Assembly: GCA_030682615.1 (NCBI GenBank)
Contig: JAUXNY010000099.1
Coordinates: forward strand, 1-52,156
From: Candidatus Aquicultor sp.
GTDB taxonomy: Bacteria; Actinomycetota; Aquicultoria; Aquicultorales; Aquicultoraceae
Reading direction: 5' to 3'
Length of the DNA stretch: 52,156 nucleotides
Made by a program: the position numbers and the translations under genes. The first letter of the stretch is position 1. Each line of letters opens with the position of its first letter. Positions 27,254-35,785 of the stretch are shown piece after piece. The notes under the pieces are model-generated. The model was not told the DNA's origin and did not search any database. It saw only the letters and a program-made list of their open reading frames with translations.

Positions 27254-27295
27254 GAGCCCGCCCCTTTATTGGGAGCGGGCTTCTTGTTGTTGTGG
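27254..27295 (+). terminator. Rho-independent terminator after the FMN-binding gene
   Basis: AGCCCGCCCC and GGGAGCGGGCT form a stem of about ten pairs with one bulged A around a short AT loop, followed by TCTTGTTGTTGT. It starts 28 bases after the stop codon and closes the nrpR transcript. Confidence 0.75.
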
Positions 27296-27337
27296 TAGTT
27301 GTCGGTCTAGAATGTTGGTATCACCCTCACCGCGACC

Positions 27338-28081
27338 CTACCCTAAAGATTCAAGGCTTGCCGGCATGCGGCGTTTATGCTCGCTCGCGCTTTTCATCGT
27401 TTCTATGCGCTCTTTTATTTCATTTACAGCGTCTCCGGTTAATATATAGCGGTCTAATTGCTCATAGGTGACGCCCATCTCGGCTTCGTCGGTCTGTCCA
27501 CCCCATAAACCCGCCGATGGGGGCTTGTCGATTACTTCCCTCGGCACTCCCAGATGCTCTGCGAGCGCCCTCACCTGATCCTTAACAAGATGAGCGATTG
27601 GCAATATGTCGACACCGCCATCGCCGTACTTCGTATAGTAACCGACCGTTATCTCACTCCTATTCCCAGTGCCCACCACAAAATAATTGAGACGATTTGC
27701 CTGAAAATACAGCGATATCATGCGAAGACGGGGTTTGAGATTGCTGACGGCAAGGTCGCGCCTGCCCTGCGCTTCGGCGTCCGGGTCGAGCAGGCCAAGG
27801 AGCGAGTCATAGACGTCATCGAGCTTTATTAGTTTTACCGGTGTGTCGAAAGCCTCGGCTACGAGCATCGCGTGCTCGACGTCGGTCGGCGCGCTATGGC
27901 AAGGCAGGATGACGCCGAGAATATCGACCCCAAATGCATTTCGACACAGCGCCGCGACTACCGCGGAATCGATGCCCCCGCTTAAACCAAAGACCGCGCC
28001 CTTGACGCCCGCCGCCGCAGCCTGCTCTTTTAACCACCCGACAATCCGTTCTTCTTCGAGCCTTGGATTGAAATCACTCAA
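27338..28081 (-). CDS. nadE: NH3-dependent NAD+ synthetase
   Basis: NadE amidates nicotinate adenine dinucleotide to NAD+, the last step of NAD synthesis, here with free ammonia since there is no glutaminase domain. The PP-loop ATP site GLSGGIDSAVVAALC is near residues 31-45; VVGTGNRSEITVGYYTKYGDGG and KPPSAGLWGGQTDEAEMGVTY are family signatures. The length of 247 residues is normal. The start is set at TTG 28081 by homology to the family N-terminus (LSDFNPRLEEERIVGWL); the upstream open frame overlaps a terminator and is unlikely to be translated. Confidence 0.92.
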   Translation of the reverse strand: MSDFNPRLEEERIVGWLKEQAAAAGVKGAVFGLSGGIDSAVVAALCRNAFGVDILGVILPCHSAPTDVEHAMLVAEAFDTPVKLIKLDDVYDSLLGLLDPDAEAQGRRDLAVSNLKPRLRMISLYFQANRLNYFVVGTGNRSEITVGYYTKYGDGGVDILPIAHLVKDQVRALAEHLGVPREVIDKPPSAGLWGGQTDEAEMGVTYEQLDRYILTGDAVNEIKERIETMKSASEHKRRMPASLESLG

Positions 28082-28129
28082 TCTAATACACCACCATAAT
28101 CGATTTAATGTATAATCGGCTTGTGGAAA

Positions 28130-28196
28130 AAATAGAATTGGGTAAAGGGGTTGCAAGAGGAGAGGGTGTTAATCCCTGATCCGTGCCCCTTTACCC
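28130..28196 (-). terminator. Terminator downstream of glnA (long-loop hairpin)
   Basis: GGGTAAAGGGG and CCCCTTTACCC (28140-28150 and 28186-28196) are perfectly complementary over 11 bases, with a 35-base loop that contains a further small hairpin. On the minus strand AATTCTATTTTTT follows. It begins 12 bases after the glnA stop. Confidence 0.7.
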
Positions 28197-28208
28197 AAAT
28201 AGTTTATA

Positions 28209-29531
28209 TTAGAGTATCGGGAGGTACCTTTTTAGCTCGTACTCCGTGACCTGCATCTTGTAGGTGTCCCACTCCGCCCTCTTGTTCCTCAAGAAGTATT
28301 CGTAGACATGGTCACCTAGGGCCTTGCGCAGGAATTCACTGCTCTCCGCTAGCTTAATCGCTTCGTGCAGGTCCGCCGGGAGCGAGCCGATACCGGCATC
28401 CGCACGTTCGACCTCGGTCATCTCGTAGATATTATTATTGGCCTCAGGGGCTAATTTGTAGCCTTTCTCGATGCCCTCCAGACCAGCCGCAAGCATAACC
28501 GCAAATGCAAGATACGGGTTGCAGGCCGGATCCGGGCTTCTCAGCTCGACGCGGGTGGCGGTTTCTTTGCCCGGTTTGTACATTGGTACGCGCACCAGAG
28601 CGCTCCTGTTGCGGCGGCTCCAGCAGACATAGACCGGTGCCTCATATCCCGGAACCAATCGCTTGTAGCTGTTTACCCATTGGTTCAACACTATGGTCAT
28701 CTCAGGTGCGTGCTTCAAGACGCCCGCAATGTAGCCCTTGGCGACGTCTGAGAGATGATATTCATCGTTCGCGTCGAAGAACGCGTTGGAGTCTCCCTTA
28801 AAGAGTGACTGGTGGACGTGCATGCCGCTCCCGTTCTGGCCGAAGATAGGCTTCGGCATGAAGGTCGCATAAACGCCGTGCTCGTGTGCGATTTCTTTTA
28901 CCGCTAGGCGATACGCCATGACGTTATCGGACATCGAGAGCGCATCAGCGTAGCGTAGATCTATCTCATGCTGGCTCGGGGCCACCTCGTGATGCGAGTA
29001 CTCGACGGTAATACCCATGCTCTCCAGCGCGAAAATCGTGTCTCTGCGATAAGGAGTGGCCAGGTCGAGCGGGGTCAAATCAAAGTAGCCGCCCTTGTCC
29101 AACACTTCTGTGCCATTTGAGTCCTTGAAATAGAAGAACTCGAGTTCCGGGCCGACATACATGGTATAGCCCATGTCGGCAGCTCTTTTAAGTTGGGTCT
29201 TGAGAACATTTCTCGGGTCGCCCTCGAAAGGCGTGCCGTCGGGTTTCTCGATATCGCACATGACTTTAGCGACGTTTACCTCTTTCGACCACGGCAAGAG
29301 CGTAAAGGTGCTCGGGTCCGGCTTGGCTATCATGTCCGACTCTTCGATCCGTGTAAAGCCCTCTATTGAGGAACCGTCAAAGCCCATACCCTCCTCGAAC
29401 GCCAGCTCCAACTCAGCTGGTGTCACGGAGAAACTCTTCAAAAAGCCCAAAACGTCGGTAAACCAGAACCGGATGAACCTTACATTTTTGTCCTTTACTT
29501 GCTTTAGGACATACTCTTGATCTTTCTTCAC
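28209..29531 (-). CDS. glnA: Glutamine synthetase, type I
   Basis: Condenses ammonium with glutamate using ATP; a cytoplasmic dodecamer. The 440 residues include GFDGSSIEGFTRIEESDM, GPELEFFYF, HHEVAPSQHEID, NGSGMHVHQSL and RVELRSPDPACNPYLAFAVMLAAG. The length and the lack of the ~25-residue insert place it with the short GSI-alpha form, which is generally feedback-controlled and not adenylylated. GTG 29531 is chosen, with AGAGGGTG nine bases upstream. A three-unit GlnR-like box lies in the upstream gap, so transcription is probably under GlnR control. Confidence 0.95.
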   Translation of the reverse strand: MKKDQEYVLKQVKDKNVRFIRFWFTDVLGFLKSFSVTPAELELAFEEGMGFDGSSIEGFTRIEESDMIAKPDPSTFTLLPWSKEVNVAKVMCDIEKPDGTPFEGDPRNVLKTQLKRAADMGYTMYVGPELEFFYFKDSNGTEVLDKGGYFDLTPLDLATPYRRDTIFALESMGITVEYSHHEVAPSQHEIDLRYADALSMSDNVMAYRLAVKEIAHEHGVYATFMPKPIFGQNGSGMHVHQSLFKGDSNAFFDANDEYHLSDVAKGYIAGVLKHAPEMTIVLNQWVNSYKRLVPGYEAPVYVCWSRRNRSALVRVPMYKPGKETATRVELRSPDPACNPYLAFAVMLAAGLEGIEKGYKLAPEANNNIYEMTEVERADAGIGSLPADLHEAIKLAESSEFLRKALGDHVYEYFLRNKRAEWDTYKMQVTEYELKRYLPIL

Positions 29532-29556
29532 AAAACAACACCCTCTCACAATATAT

Positions 29557-29620
29557 GCGAATTAACTTCTATATTTTATCTTTTGAATGTTACAGCCATG
29601 TTACATCTGAGTTAATTTGC
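29557..29620 (-). promoter_or_regulatory. GlnR-like box upstream of glnA
   Basis: Three half-sites repeat with an 11-base period: GTTAC (29589-29593), GTTAC (29600-29604) and GTTAA (29611-29615), each separated by six bases, as in the known actinobacterial GlnR box gTnAC-N6-GaAAC. A near-perfect inverted repeat flanks them (GCGAATTAACT at 29557 and AGTTAATTTGC at 29610). The gap of 190 bases lies between glnA and the glnR-like gene. Confidence 0.55.
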
Positions 29621-29721
29621 AATAAAATCGCGTGATTCTGGGATATTTCGACTCGCTCGCGCGATGCAAAATCCCTGCAGTGAGAATGGAGTTTGGGGGA
29701 GTGCTTTAGTTGAAGCGCTTC

Positions 29722-30354
29722 TTATCTCTTAAACCGGTAGCCGACGTTGCGAACCGTCTCGACTAGGGACTCGTACCGGCCAAGCTTGGACCTCAATCTC
29801 CTGATGTGCACATCGACCGTTCGCGCTCCGCCATAGTAGTCATATCCCCAGACGTCGTTTAGGAGCTGGTTTCTCGAGTAGACGCGCCCTTTGTGCGTCA
29901 TCAGACACTTAAGAAGCTCGTATTCTTTGAAGGTGAGATCTATGGTCTTTCCGTCGAGCCAGACCTCGTAGGTTTCGAAGTTGATGGCGATGCCGTTCTC
30001 TTGGAGAACATTCTCATCGATTTCGATTTCGACCTCGACCGCTCCATGTCTCAACTGCGCCAACTGTAACCTAAGCGCTAACTCGTCAATATCATAATCC
30101 ATAACGAGTATGTCGTCGGCATCGAGAAGAATTTTGAGCGACCCGTCGAGGTGTTTTCGTGAGCGAGCATTGACAAGTGCAATGATGACCGAGCGCGGGT
30201 CTTTGGGCAAGCGTTCCAGGTTTTCTTCATCGACTATGCATATGTCGGCGACTTCGGTCGTTGGTGTGCCAACCGAGTAGCCCAGGGCCGTAAGGTCGAC
30301 CTGTAGCCTCTCTTTAACTAGTGTGTTCTTCGTAATAATCGATACGGTCGTCAT
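29722..30354 (-). CDS. GlnR-like orphan response regulator (OmpR type, degenerate receiver)
   Basis: A 210-residue OmpR-family protein. The N-terminal receiver (about 1-110) is degenerate: SIITKNTLVKERLQVDLTAL and ADICIVDEENLERL lack the usual acidic phosphorylation pocket. The C-terminal winged helix is strong (about 115-210): LTFKEYELLKCLMTHKGRVYSRNQLLNDVWG and RTVDVHIRRLRSKLGRYESLVETVRNVGYRF. GlnR of Streptomyces and Mycobacterium is exactly such an orphan regulator. Its place just upstream of glnA, beside GlnR-like boxes, supports a nitrogen role. Other orphan OmpR regulators cannot be excluded. Confidence 0.75.
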   Translation of the reverse strand: MTTVSIITKNTLVKERLQVDLTALGYSVGTPTTEVADICIVDEENLERLPKDPRSVIIALVNARSRKHLDGSLKILLDADDILVMDYDIDELALRLQLAQLRHGAVEVEIEIDENVLQENGIAINFETYEVWLDGKTIDLTFKEYELLKCLMTHKGRVYSRNQLLNDVWGYDYYGGARTVDVHIRRLRSKLGRYESLVETVRNVGYRFKR

Positions 30355-30460
30355 AGTCTATACCCGGCCATTTTAATTGTCATTGTATCAAATAAAAAGC
30401 TGCAAATATAATATCGGCATGGGTGTTCACGCCAAAAGCATAAGCGTGAAAAACAAAAGG

Positions 30461-31201
30461 CTAATATGCGTACAAATTCCCATAAGGCCGGTGCGAGACC
30501 GCTTTTATCTTTACGAAATCGCCTTTGAGAATCTCTTCGGCGTCCATCCCGAAATCGGCGGCGAACTCGGTCACGTAAGCGCGGAGCACCTCGCGGTCTT
30601 TGTCGTCCATCTCCAACTGCTTGACCTCTTTACCGAGCTGGTAATCGTCGAGCCGGCCGCGGACGTAGATGACCCCGCCGTGCATGCCGGTGCCGAAATA
30701 GTTGCCGGCTATCTCTTCCTGGCCGTTGCCGCCGGTATCGAGACCGAGCAGAATCAACGTCCCGCCCGCCATGTACTCTCCGAAGAAATCACGCGCCTTG
30801 CCGCCGATGACCATCACCGGCACCTTGTCTTTGTACTCTTTCATATGGATGCCGACGCGGTAGCCGACATCGCCTTTTACAAAGACCTTGCCCCCGCGCA
30901 TTCCGTATCCCAGCACGTCTCCCGCGTCGCCGTGGACTATTATTTTGCCGTCGTTCATGGTGTTCGCGATATGGTCTTGACCGTTCGCGTGGACGACCAG
31001 GCTCGGACCGTTCATAAACACGCCGAGGTCGTTGCCGGGCACACCCTCTATAGTGATGCTGACCGGGGTGTCGATGGCGTCGGCGATGTATCGCTGACCG
31101 TTTACGTTCAATAATGTCAAATCGGTCTCTCCATCAGCTACGGCGGCTCTCACCTGCTCGTTAAGCTCGCGGTAGTGTAATCCCTTTGCGTCTATTATCA
31201 T
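30461..31201 (-). CDS. Glutamate synthase GXGXG-domain subunit (archaeal-type GltB3)
   Basis: The C-terminal structural domain of glutamate synthase as a separate 246-residue protein. It is a right-handed beta helix with repeats of the type GxxxxGGxxxVxGDVG: GDVLGYGMRGGKVFVKGDVG, GTLILLGLD and GTGMHGGVIYVRG. It packs the amidotransferase and FMN domains around the ammonia tunnel. It overlaps the oxidoreductase gene by four bases (ATGA type) and is the last gene of the five-gene GOGAT operon. It ends 106 bases upstream of the glnR-like gene. Confidence 0.88.
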   Translation of the reverse strand: MIIDAKGLHYRELNEQVRAAVADGETDLTLLNVNGQRYIADAIDTPVSITIEGVPGNDLGVFMNGPSLVVHANGQDHIANTMNDGKIIVHGDAGDVLGYGMRGGKVFVKGDVGYRVGIHMKEYKDKVPVMVIGGKARDFFGEYMAGGTLILLGLDTGGNGQEEIAGNYFGTGMHGGVIYVRGRLDDYQLGKEVKQLEMDDKDREVLRAYVTEFAADFGMDAEEILKGDFVKIKAVSHRPYGNLYAY

Positions 31202-32457
31202 AGAGCCACACCCAGCCTTTCTTTCCTTAATTCGACGGGGAAGTCGATGTACCCGAAATCGTCCGCAAGCAAGCGCTCGCGCATCGCGCTTATGTCTATC
31301 CGCTCGCGGATAAGGCCCGTTACCAGGCCGGCGCGGTCGATATTGCCGACCAGTACCGCTCCGACGACTTTGTTATCCCGCAAGACGATTTTCCGGTATG
31401 AACCGCCCTCGCTCTTCTTCAACACCTCGAGGTCGTCCGAGTCCACATTCGACATACCCGCCGTGACGACCGGTACGCCGAAGAGCTCTATCGAGTTGAC
31501 GGCTAAACCGCCGGTGAATATACGCTCCTCGCCTGTCATATTAAAACCGGCTATCTTGCCCTGGATGTAGGCGTTCGGCCAGATGGGCATGACGCGGTTG
31601 TCGCCGCTCAAATAATCCAATCCCTCGGTGACGTCGCCCGCCGCGTAGACGTCGGGGAGATTCGTCCTCATGTGGTCGTCGGTGATGATGCCCCTGTTGA
31701 CCTCGACGCCGCTCGCTTTAGCGAACGCCGCGTTTGGCACGACCCCAATCGCCACGATGACCGCGTCGCAGTCGAGAGCCTCACCGCTCTTCATCTTGAC
31801 GCCGTTTACCAGGCCCATATTGTCGCCGAGAATCTCATCGACCGTGTCTCCGGTGATGATGTCGATGCCCGCGTTCTCGAGCGCGTCCTGGACGACCTTG
31901 CCGGCCTCGACATCGAGGACCGTCGCCATCACGCGATCGGCAAGCTCTACCACCGTTACTTTGACGCCGCGATGGTGCAGACTCTCCGCCGCCTTAAGTC
32001 CGATAAGCCCCGCGCCGATGACGACCACGTGCTTCAACTCGGGCAGCATCTCTTCTATCTTCTTCGCGTCATCCATCTTGATAAAGGTCATGACCCGACC
32101 GAGCTCACGGCCTTTCATCGGCGGTACGAACGGCGTGCCGCCGGTGGCGATAAGCAGCTTGTTGTAGCCTATGCTCTCGCCCGCCTCGGTCTTGACGGTC
32201 TTTTTCTTAGAGTCTATCGATACGACGCGCGTGCCCAGCTTCGCCTCGACACCGTGGCGCTCGTAAAAGTCGGGCGCCCGGTAGCCCATCATCTCTTCCT
32301 TGACCTGGCCCGCGAGCAACTCGGAGATGAGCGGGCGCGAGTAGACCGCGTACGGCTCGTCCGAGATGACCGTTATGGGCGTTTCCTTGTCTATCCTGCG
32401 GATTGCCTCGATGGCACCGACGGCGGCCACCGAGTTACCGATAATTACGTAACTCAC
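31198..32457 (-). CDS. FAD/NAD(P)-dependent oxidoreductase of the GOGAT operon
   Basis: A 419-residue flavoprotein with two dinucleotide-binding folds. The FAD site is YVIIGNSVAAVGAIEAI (about 3-19), the NAD(P) site VVVIGAGLIGLKAAESL (about 145-161), and the C-terminal FAD motif is DVYAAGDVTE. It resembles the NADH oxidase/NirB N-terminal group. Together with the neighbouring ferredoxin it should feed electrons from NAD(P)H or another donor into the FMN subunit. The nucleotide used cannot be told from the sequence. Confidence 0.87.
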   Translation of the reverse strand: MSYVIIGNSVAAVGAIEAIRRIDKETPITVISDEPYAVYSRPLISELLAGQVKEEMMGYRAPDFYERHGVEAKLGTRVVSIDSKKKTVKTEAGESIGYNKLLIATGGTPFVPPMKGRELGRVMTFIKMDDAKKIEEMLPELKHVVVIGAGLIGLKAAESLHHRGVKVTVVELADRVMATVLDVEAGKVVQDALENAGIDIITGDTVDEILGDNMGLVNGVKMKSGEALDCDAVIVAIGVVPNAAFAKASGVEVNRGIITDDHMRTNLPDVYAAGDVTEGLDYLSGDNRVMPIWPNAYIQGKIAGFNMTGEERIFTGGLAVNSIELFGVPVVTAGMSNVDSDDLEVLKKSEGGSYRKIVLRDNKVVGAVLVGNIDRAGLVTGLIRERIDISAMRERLLADDFGYIDFPVELRKERLGVAL

Positions 32458-32463
32458 CTCTAC

Positions 32464-32898
32464 CTACCTCTCCTCGTACACTAAGGCCCTGTTCGGACAC
32501 ATCTCGACGCAGGCCGGGGTTTCTCTATCGGGACAGAGGTCACATTTGGCGACCTTTCTTCTCTCAAGGTCACGGCGCGGGGCTCCGTGGGGGCACACCA
32601 GCACGCACGTCCAGCAACCGACACATTTCTCTTCATCGTGGACGACTTTGCCGCTCTCGTCTTTGGTTATCGCGCCGGTTATACATGCTTCGACGCAAAC
32701 CGGCTCGTCACAATGGCGGCACTGGACCGCAAAGGATACCGGCCGCAGCTCCTCGACGAGCACGCGCGAGATCGCCCGCGGAAATTCTTTCTTATGCGCT
32801 TTTATTATGTTCTTCGAACGGGAGTGCTCGGTCAGGCAGTGGACTTCACACAGCCTGCAGCCGATACACGCCTCTTCTTTCGTATAGACTCGTTTCAT
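32464..32898 (-). CDS. Four-cluster ferredoxin-type electron transfer protein
   Basis: A 144-residue iron-sulfur protein with four Cys-rich motifs in HycB-like order: CIGCRLCEVHC, CRHCDEPVCVEAC, CVGCWTCVLVCPHG and CDLCPDRETPACVEMCP. This suits a protein relaying electrons between the flavoprotein encoded next to it and the FMN subunit of glutamate synthase. It starts at ATG 32898 and ends six bases before the oxidoreductase start. A ferredoxin-like partner is a known part of split archaeal-type GOGAT systems. Confidence 0.87.
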   Translation of the reverse strand: MKRVYTKEEACIGCRLCEVHCLTEHSRSKNIIKAHKKEFPRAISRVLVEELRPVSFAVQCRHCDEPVCVEACITGAITKDESGKVVHDEEKCVGCWTCVLVCPHGAPRRDLERRKVAKCDLCPDRETPACVEMCPNRALVYEER

Positions 32899-32955
32899 CT
32901 TTCACACCATCCATCCGGTACCATTTATATCATCCAAAAGATCGTAAATTTTTCC

Positions 32956-34473
32956 CTAAGCCATCGGCGAGCCGGCGGCTTGCAGACCGAGTATGTCCAT
33001 CTCCTCCGTGGAGAGGCCTATCGAGCGCAAGTGCAGCCGGTTGCCCCGGAGCGACTCGATCGCGTTTAAGCCCATGCCGCCGAGCATCTCGGCTATCTCA
33101 TGCGACCATCCGCTCACCAGGTTAAAGAGGCGCTCCGCCGCGACATCCGGGTTGAGGCGCTTCTCGAGGTACGGGTCTTGCGTCGCGATACCCCAGTTAC
33201 ACTTGCCGGTGTAACACATCTGACAGACGTGGCAACCCATCGCCACCAGCGCCGCCGTGCCCAGATAGACCGCGTCCGCGCCGAGCGCGATGGCCTTGAT
33301 GACATCGGCGCTGTTCCTAAAACCGCCCGCCGCTATAACCGAAACGCGGTTGCGGATTGCCTCATCGCGCAGACGCGTGTCGACCGCCGCGATGGCAAGC
33401 TCAATCGGGATACCGACGTTGTCGCGAATCATCGTCGGCGCCGCGCCGGTGCCGCCGCGGAAGCCGTCGATTGCGATGATGTCGGCGCCCGCGCGCGCGA
33501 TACCGCTCGCGATGGCGGCTACATTGTGGACCGCCGATATCTTGACCGATATCGGTTTCGTATATTCAGTCGCCTCTTTGAGGCTGTAAATCAGCTGGCT
33601 TAAATCCTCGATGGAGTAGATGTCGTGGTGCGGCGCGGGCGATATCGCGTCCGAGCCCTCCGGTATCATCCTGGTGCGGCTGACGACCGGGCCGACCTTC
33701 TCGCCGGGAAGGTGTCCGCCGATACCGGGCTTCGCGCCCTGGCCGATTTTAATCTCGATGGCCGCCGCGGCGTCGAGGTACTCGCTATGGACGCCGAAAC
33801 GTCCCGACGCTACCTGCACTATCGTGTTCGGTCCATACTCGTAGAGGTTCTGGGGGAGGCCGCCCTCGCCCGTATTCCAAAAGGTGCCAAGCTCTTTCGA
33901 CGCGCGGGCCAGGCCCTCGCAGACGCTATAGCTGACCGCGCCGAACGACATCGCCGAAAAGAGAATCGGTGTCTTTACCATGAGCTGGGGGGCAAGCTTG
34001 GTGTTGAGAACCGGCTCGCCGTCGACCATCTTTATGTCTATTTTATCCGGCTTGCTGCCGAGATATGTCCTAAGCTCCATCGGCTCGCGGAGCGGGTCGA
34101 TGGACGGGTTGGTAACTTGGCTCGCGTTAAGTAACATATGGTCCCAGTAAATCGGGTACGGTTTTGGATTACCCATGCCGGTCAAGAGCACGCCGCCGGT
34201 CTCCGCCTGTTTCCAGATATACTTCTGGGTCTCGGCGGTCCAATTGGCGTTGTCTTTTACAAACGGTGTATTGTCCTTTATCGTCAGGGCGTTCGTCGGA
34301 CAGAGAGAGACGCAGCGCTGGCACGCGACACACTTTTCGTCTTCGCTGTAGACGTCGCCGTCCTCGTCGACTTTGTGCGCCTCGAACGCGCACTGGCGCA
34401 CGCAGACCTGACAGTCTATACATCTATCCTTATCCCGTTCAATTTTGACTTCGGGTAACTGGTAGGTCTTCAT
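32956..34473 (-). CDS. Glutamate synthase FMN-domain subunit with N-terminal ferredoxin domain (archaeal-type GltB2)
   Basis: The catalytic synthase module. About 1-70 hold two [4Fe-4S] motifs (CIDCQVCVRQCAF and CVACQRCVSLCP). The rest is the FMN barrel: FSAMSFGAVSYSVCEGLARA, NTGEGGLPQN, IKIGQGAKPGIGGHLPGEKV, DGFRGGTGAAPTMIRD and the [3Fe-4S] motif CHVCQMCYTGKCNWGIATQDP. It takes ammonia released by GltB1 and adds it to 2-oxoglutarate. Starts at ATG 34473, directly after the GltB1 stop at 34474, so coupled translation is likely. Confidence 0.92.
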   Translation of the reverse strand: MKTYQLPEVKIERDKDRCIDCQVCVRQCAFEAHKVDEDGDVYSEDEKCVACQRCVSLCPTNALTIKDNTPFVKDNANWTAETQKYIWKQAETGGVLLTGMGNPKPYPIYWDHMLLNASQVTNPSIDPLREPMELRTYLGSKPDKIDIKMVDGEPVLNTKLAPQLMVKTPILFSAMSFGAVSYSVCEGLARASKELGTFWNTGEGGLPQNLYEYGPNTIVQVASGRFGVHSEYLDAAAAIEIKIGQGAKPGIGGHLPGEKVGPVVSRTRMIPEGSDAISPAPHHDIYSIEDLSQLIYSLKEATEYTKPISVKISAVHNVAAIASGIARAGADIIAIDGFRGGTGAAPTMIRDNVGIPIELAIAAVDTRLRDEAIRNRVSVIAAGGFRNSADVIKAIALGADAVYLGTAALVAMGCHVCQMCYTGKCNWGIATQDPYLEKRLNPDVAAERLFNLVSGWSHEIAEMLGGMGLNAIESLRGNRLHLRSIGLSTEEMDILGLQAAGSPMA

Positions 34474-35610
34474 CTATGCCACTGTCTCCTCTAATTCACG
34501 TACCGCGTCCGTATTGCTAACCGGGATTTTTAACTCGCCGATGACCGGCTCGCCGGCTTTAGGGTTCCAGACTCTATCCAGACCCGATGCGACCTCGCGA
34601 ATCGCCGACTCCTCGCTCGCGATGTAGAGCATGTCATCCTTGCGCGCCGCGACCAGCGGGCGAAGTTTGACGCGGTCGCTCAAGCCCACCATGCCGTTAG
34701 CATGGCCGAGAATTATAGCGAATGGGCCGTTTAAGAGACCGCTGCCATAGACCATCCTGAGCGCCTCGTATACATCGGCGACCTTCTTGCCCTGTGCTTT
34801 CATGCGGTCGATGTCGGTCCAGAACGAGGCGGCCAGCGCCTTGCAGGCCAGCTCTATCGGGAGGTTGTGTCGCCTCAGCAAGAGGTCGAACGAGTACGCG
34901 ACGACCTCGGTGTCGGTGAGCATCGTGCATTTATAGCCGAACATCTCGAGGTAGCGCTTGTTGATACCGTAGGACGAAATCTCGCCGTTGTGGACTATCG
35001 CCCAGTCGAGGATGGTAAACGGGTGCGCCCCGCCCCACCAGCCCGGTGTGTTCGTCGGGAACCGGCCGTGTCCTATCCAGGTGTAGCCCTCGTACTCGTT
35101 GAGGCGGTAGAACTTGCCCACGTCTTCGGGGAAGCCGACCGCTTTGAACGCGCCCATGTTCTTCCCCGAAGAGAAGATAAAGGCGCCCTCGACCGTCGAG
35201 TTGACGAGCATGACCGCGTCGATGACGTAATCTTCCTCGCAAACGCCACACTCGTTGAAATCGGCGCTCGGCTTTACGAAATACCTCCACAGAAGCGGCG
35301 CTTTGCCGACTCCCGGCACTCTTTTCGTCGGGATGACCTCTTCGGCGTCGACCTCGAACCACTCGTCGATGAGCACATCGGTCATCTCTTTGGCTTTGAT
35401 GTCGTCGTACATTATGTGTAGCGCGTAGTGGTCTTGTCTGTCCGGGTAGATTCCGTAACCCGCAAAACCGCCGCCAAGCCCGTTCGAGCGGTCGTGTAAT
35501 ACTTCCATCGAGCGGATGATTCCCTCGCCGCTCATCAGCCGGCCGTCTTCGCTCATCATCCCCGCTAAACCGCATCCGGATATATTCCTGCGGTGTATTC
35601 GACCTTTCAA
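34474..35610 (-). CDS. Glutamate synthase class II amidotransferase subunit (archaeal-type GltB1)
   Basis: The glutaminase part of GOGAT as a separate protein of 378 residues. After a 12-residue basic leader, Cys13 begins the typical class II sequence CGLAGMMSEDG, so the catalytic cysteine should become N-terminal by processing. Later signatures are IGHGRFPTNTPGWWGGAHPF, HNGEISSYGINKRYLE, LTDTEVVAYSFDLLL and GPFAIILGHANGMVGLSDRVKLRPL. TTG 35610 follows AGGAGGTG by four bases. It is first in the operon, behind a consensus promoter and a leader terminator. Confidence 0.9.
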   Translation of the reverse strand: MKGRIHRRNISGCGLAGMMSEDGRLMSGEGIIRSMEVLHDRSNGLGGGFAGYGIYPDRQDHYALHIMYDDIKAKEMTDVLIDEWFEVDAEEVIPTKRVPGVGKAPLLWRYFVKPSADFNECGVCEEDYVIDAVMLVNSTVEGAFIFSSGKNMGAFKAVGFPEDVGKFYRLNEYEGYTWIGHGRFPTNTPGWWGGAHPFTILDWAIVHNGEISSYGINKRYLEMFGYKCTMLTDTEVVAYSFDLLLRRHNLPIELACKALAASFWTDIDRMKAQGKKVADVYEALRMVYGSGLLNGPFAIILGHANGMVGLSDRVKLRPLVAARKDDMLYIASEESAIREVASGLDRVWNPKAGEPVIGELKIPVSNTDAVRELEETVA

Positions 35611-35722
35611 AACGCACCTCCTGTATAAATCAATGTTCTTTATAAGCTGTCTTCTTAAACTGTTTTGGTAAGCTTTTTCTTAAGTTGACTTCGTCTTGCT
35701 GCAGAAAAACTCTTAGTGCAAC

Positions 35723-35755
35723 AAAAAAAGCCAACAAACCTTGTGGTTTGTCGGC
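35723..35755 (-). terminator. Leader terminator of the GOGAT operon (attenuator or end of a small RNA)
   Basis: GCCGACAAACC, a TTGT-type loop and GGTTTGTTGGC (35730-35755, one mismatch) are followed on the minus strand by TTTTTTT. The hairpin lies about 30 bases downstream of the predicted start of transcription and about 110 bases before GltB1. The leader sequence CCAACAA just after the -10 box can pair with TTGTTGG of the terminator's 3' arm, an alternative fold that would allow read-through. Confidence 0.65.
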
Positions 35756-35785
35756 ACCATTGCCAAAATATTTAATTGTTGGTTC

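Noticed and set aside
30426-30450. TTCACGC/GCGTGAA inverted repeat as terminator of the GOGAT operon
   Set aside because: No T-run follows the stem on the minus strand, and on the plus strand it is followed by A residues.
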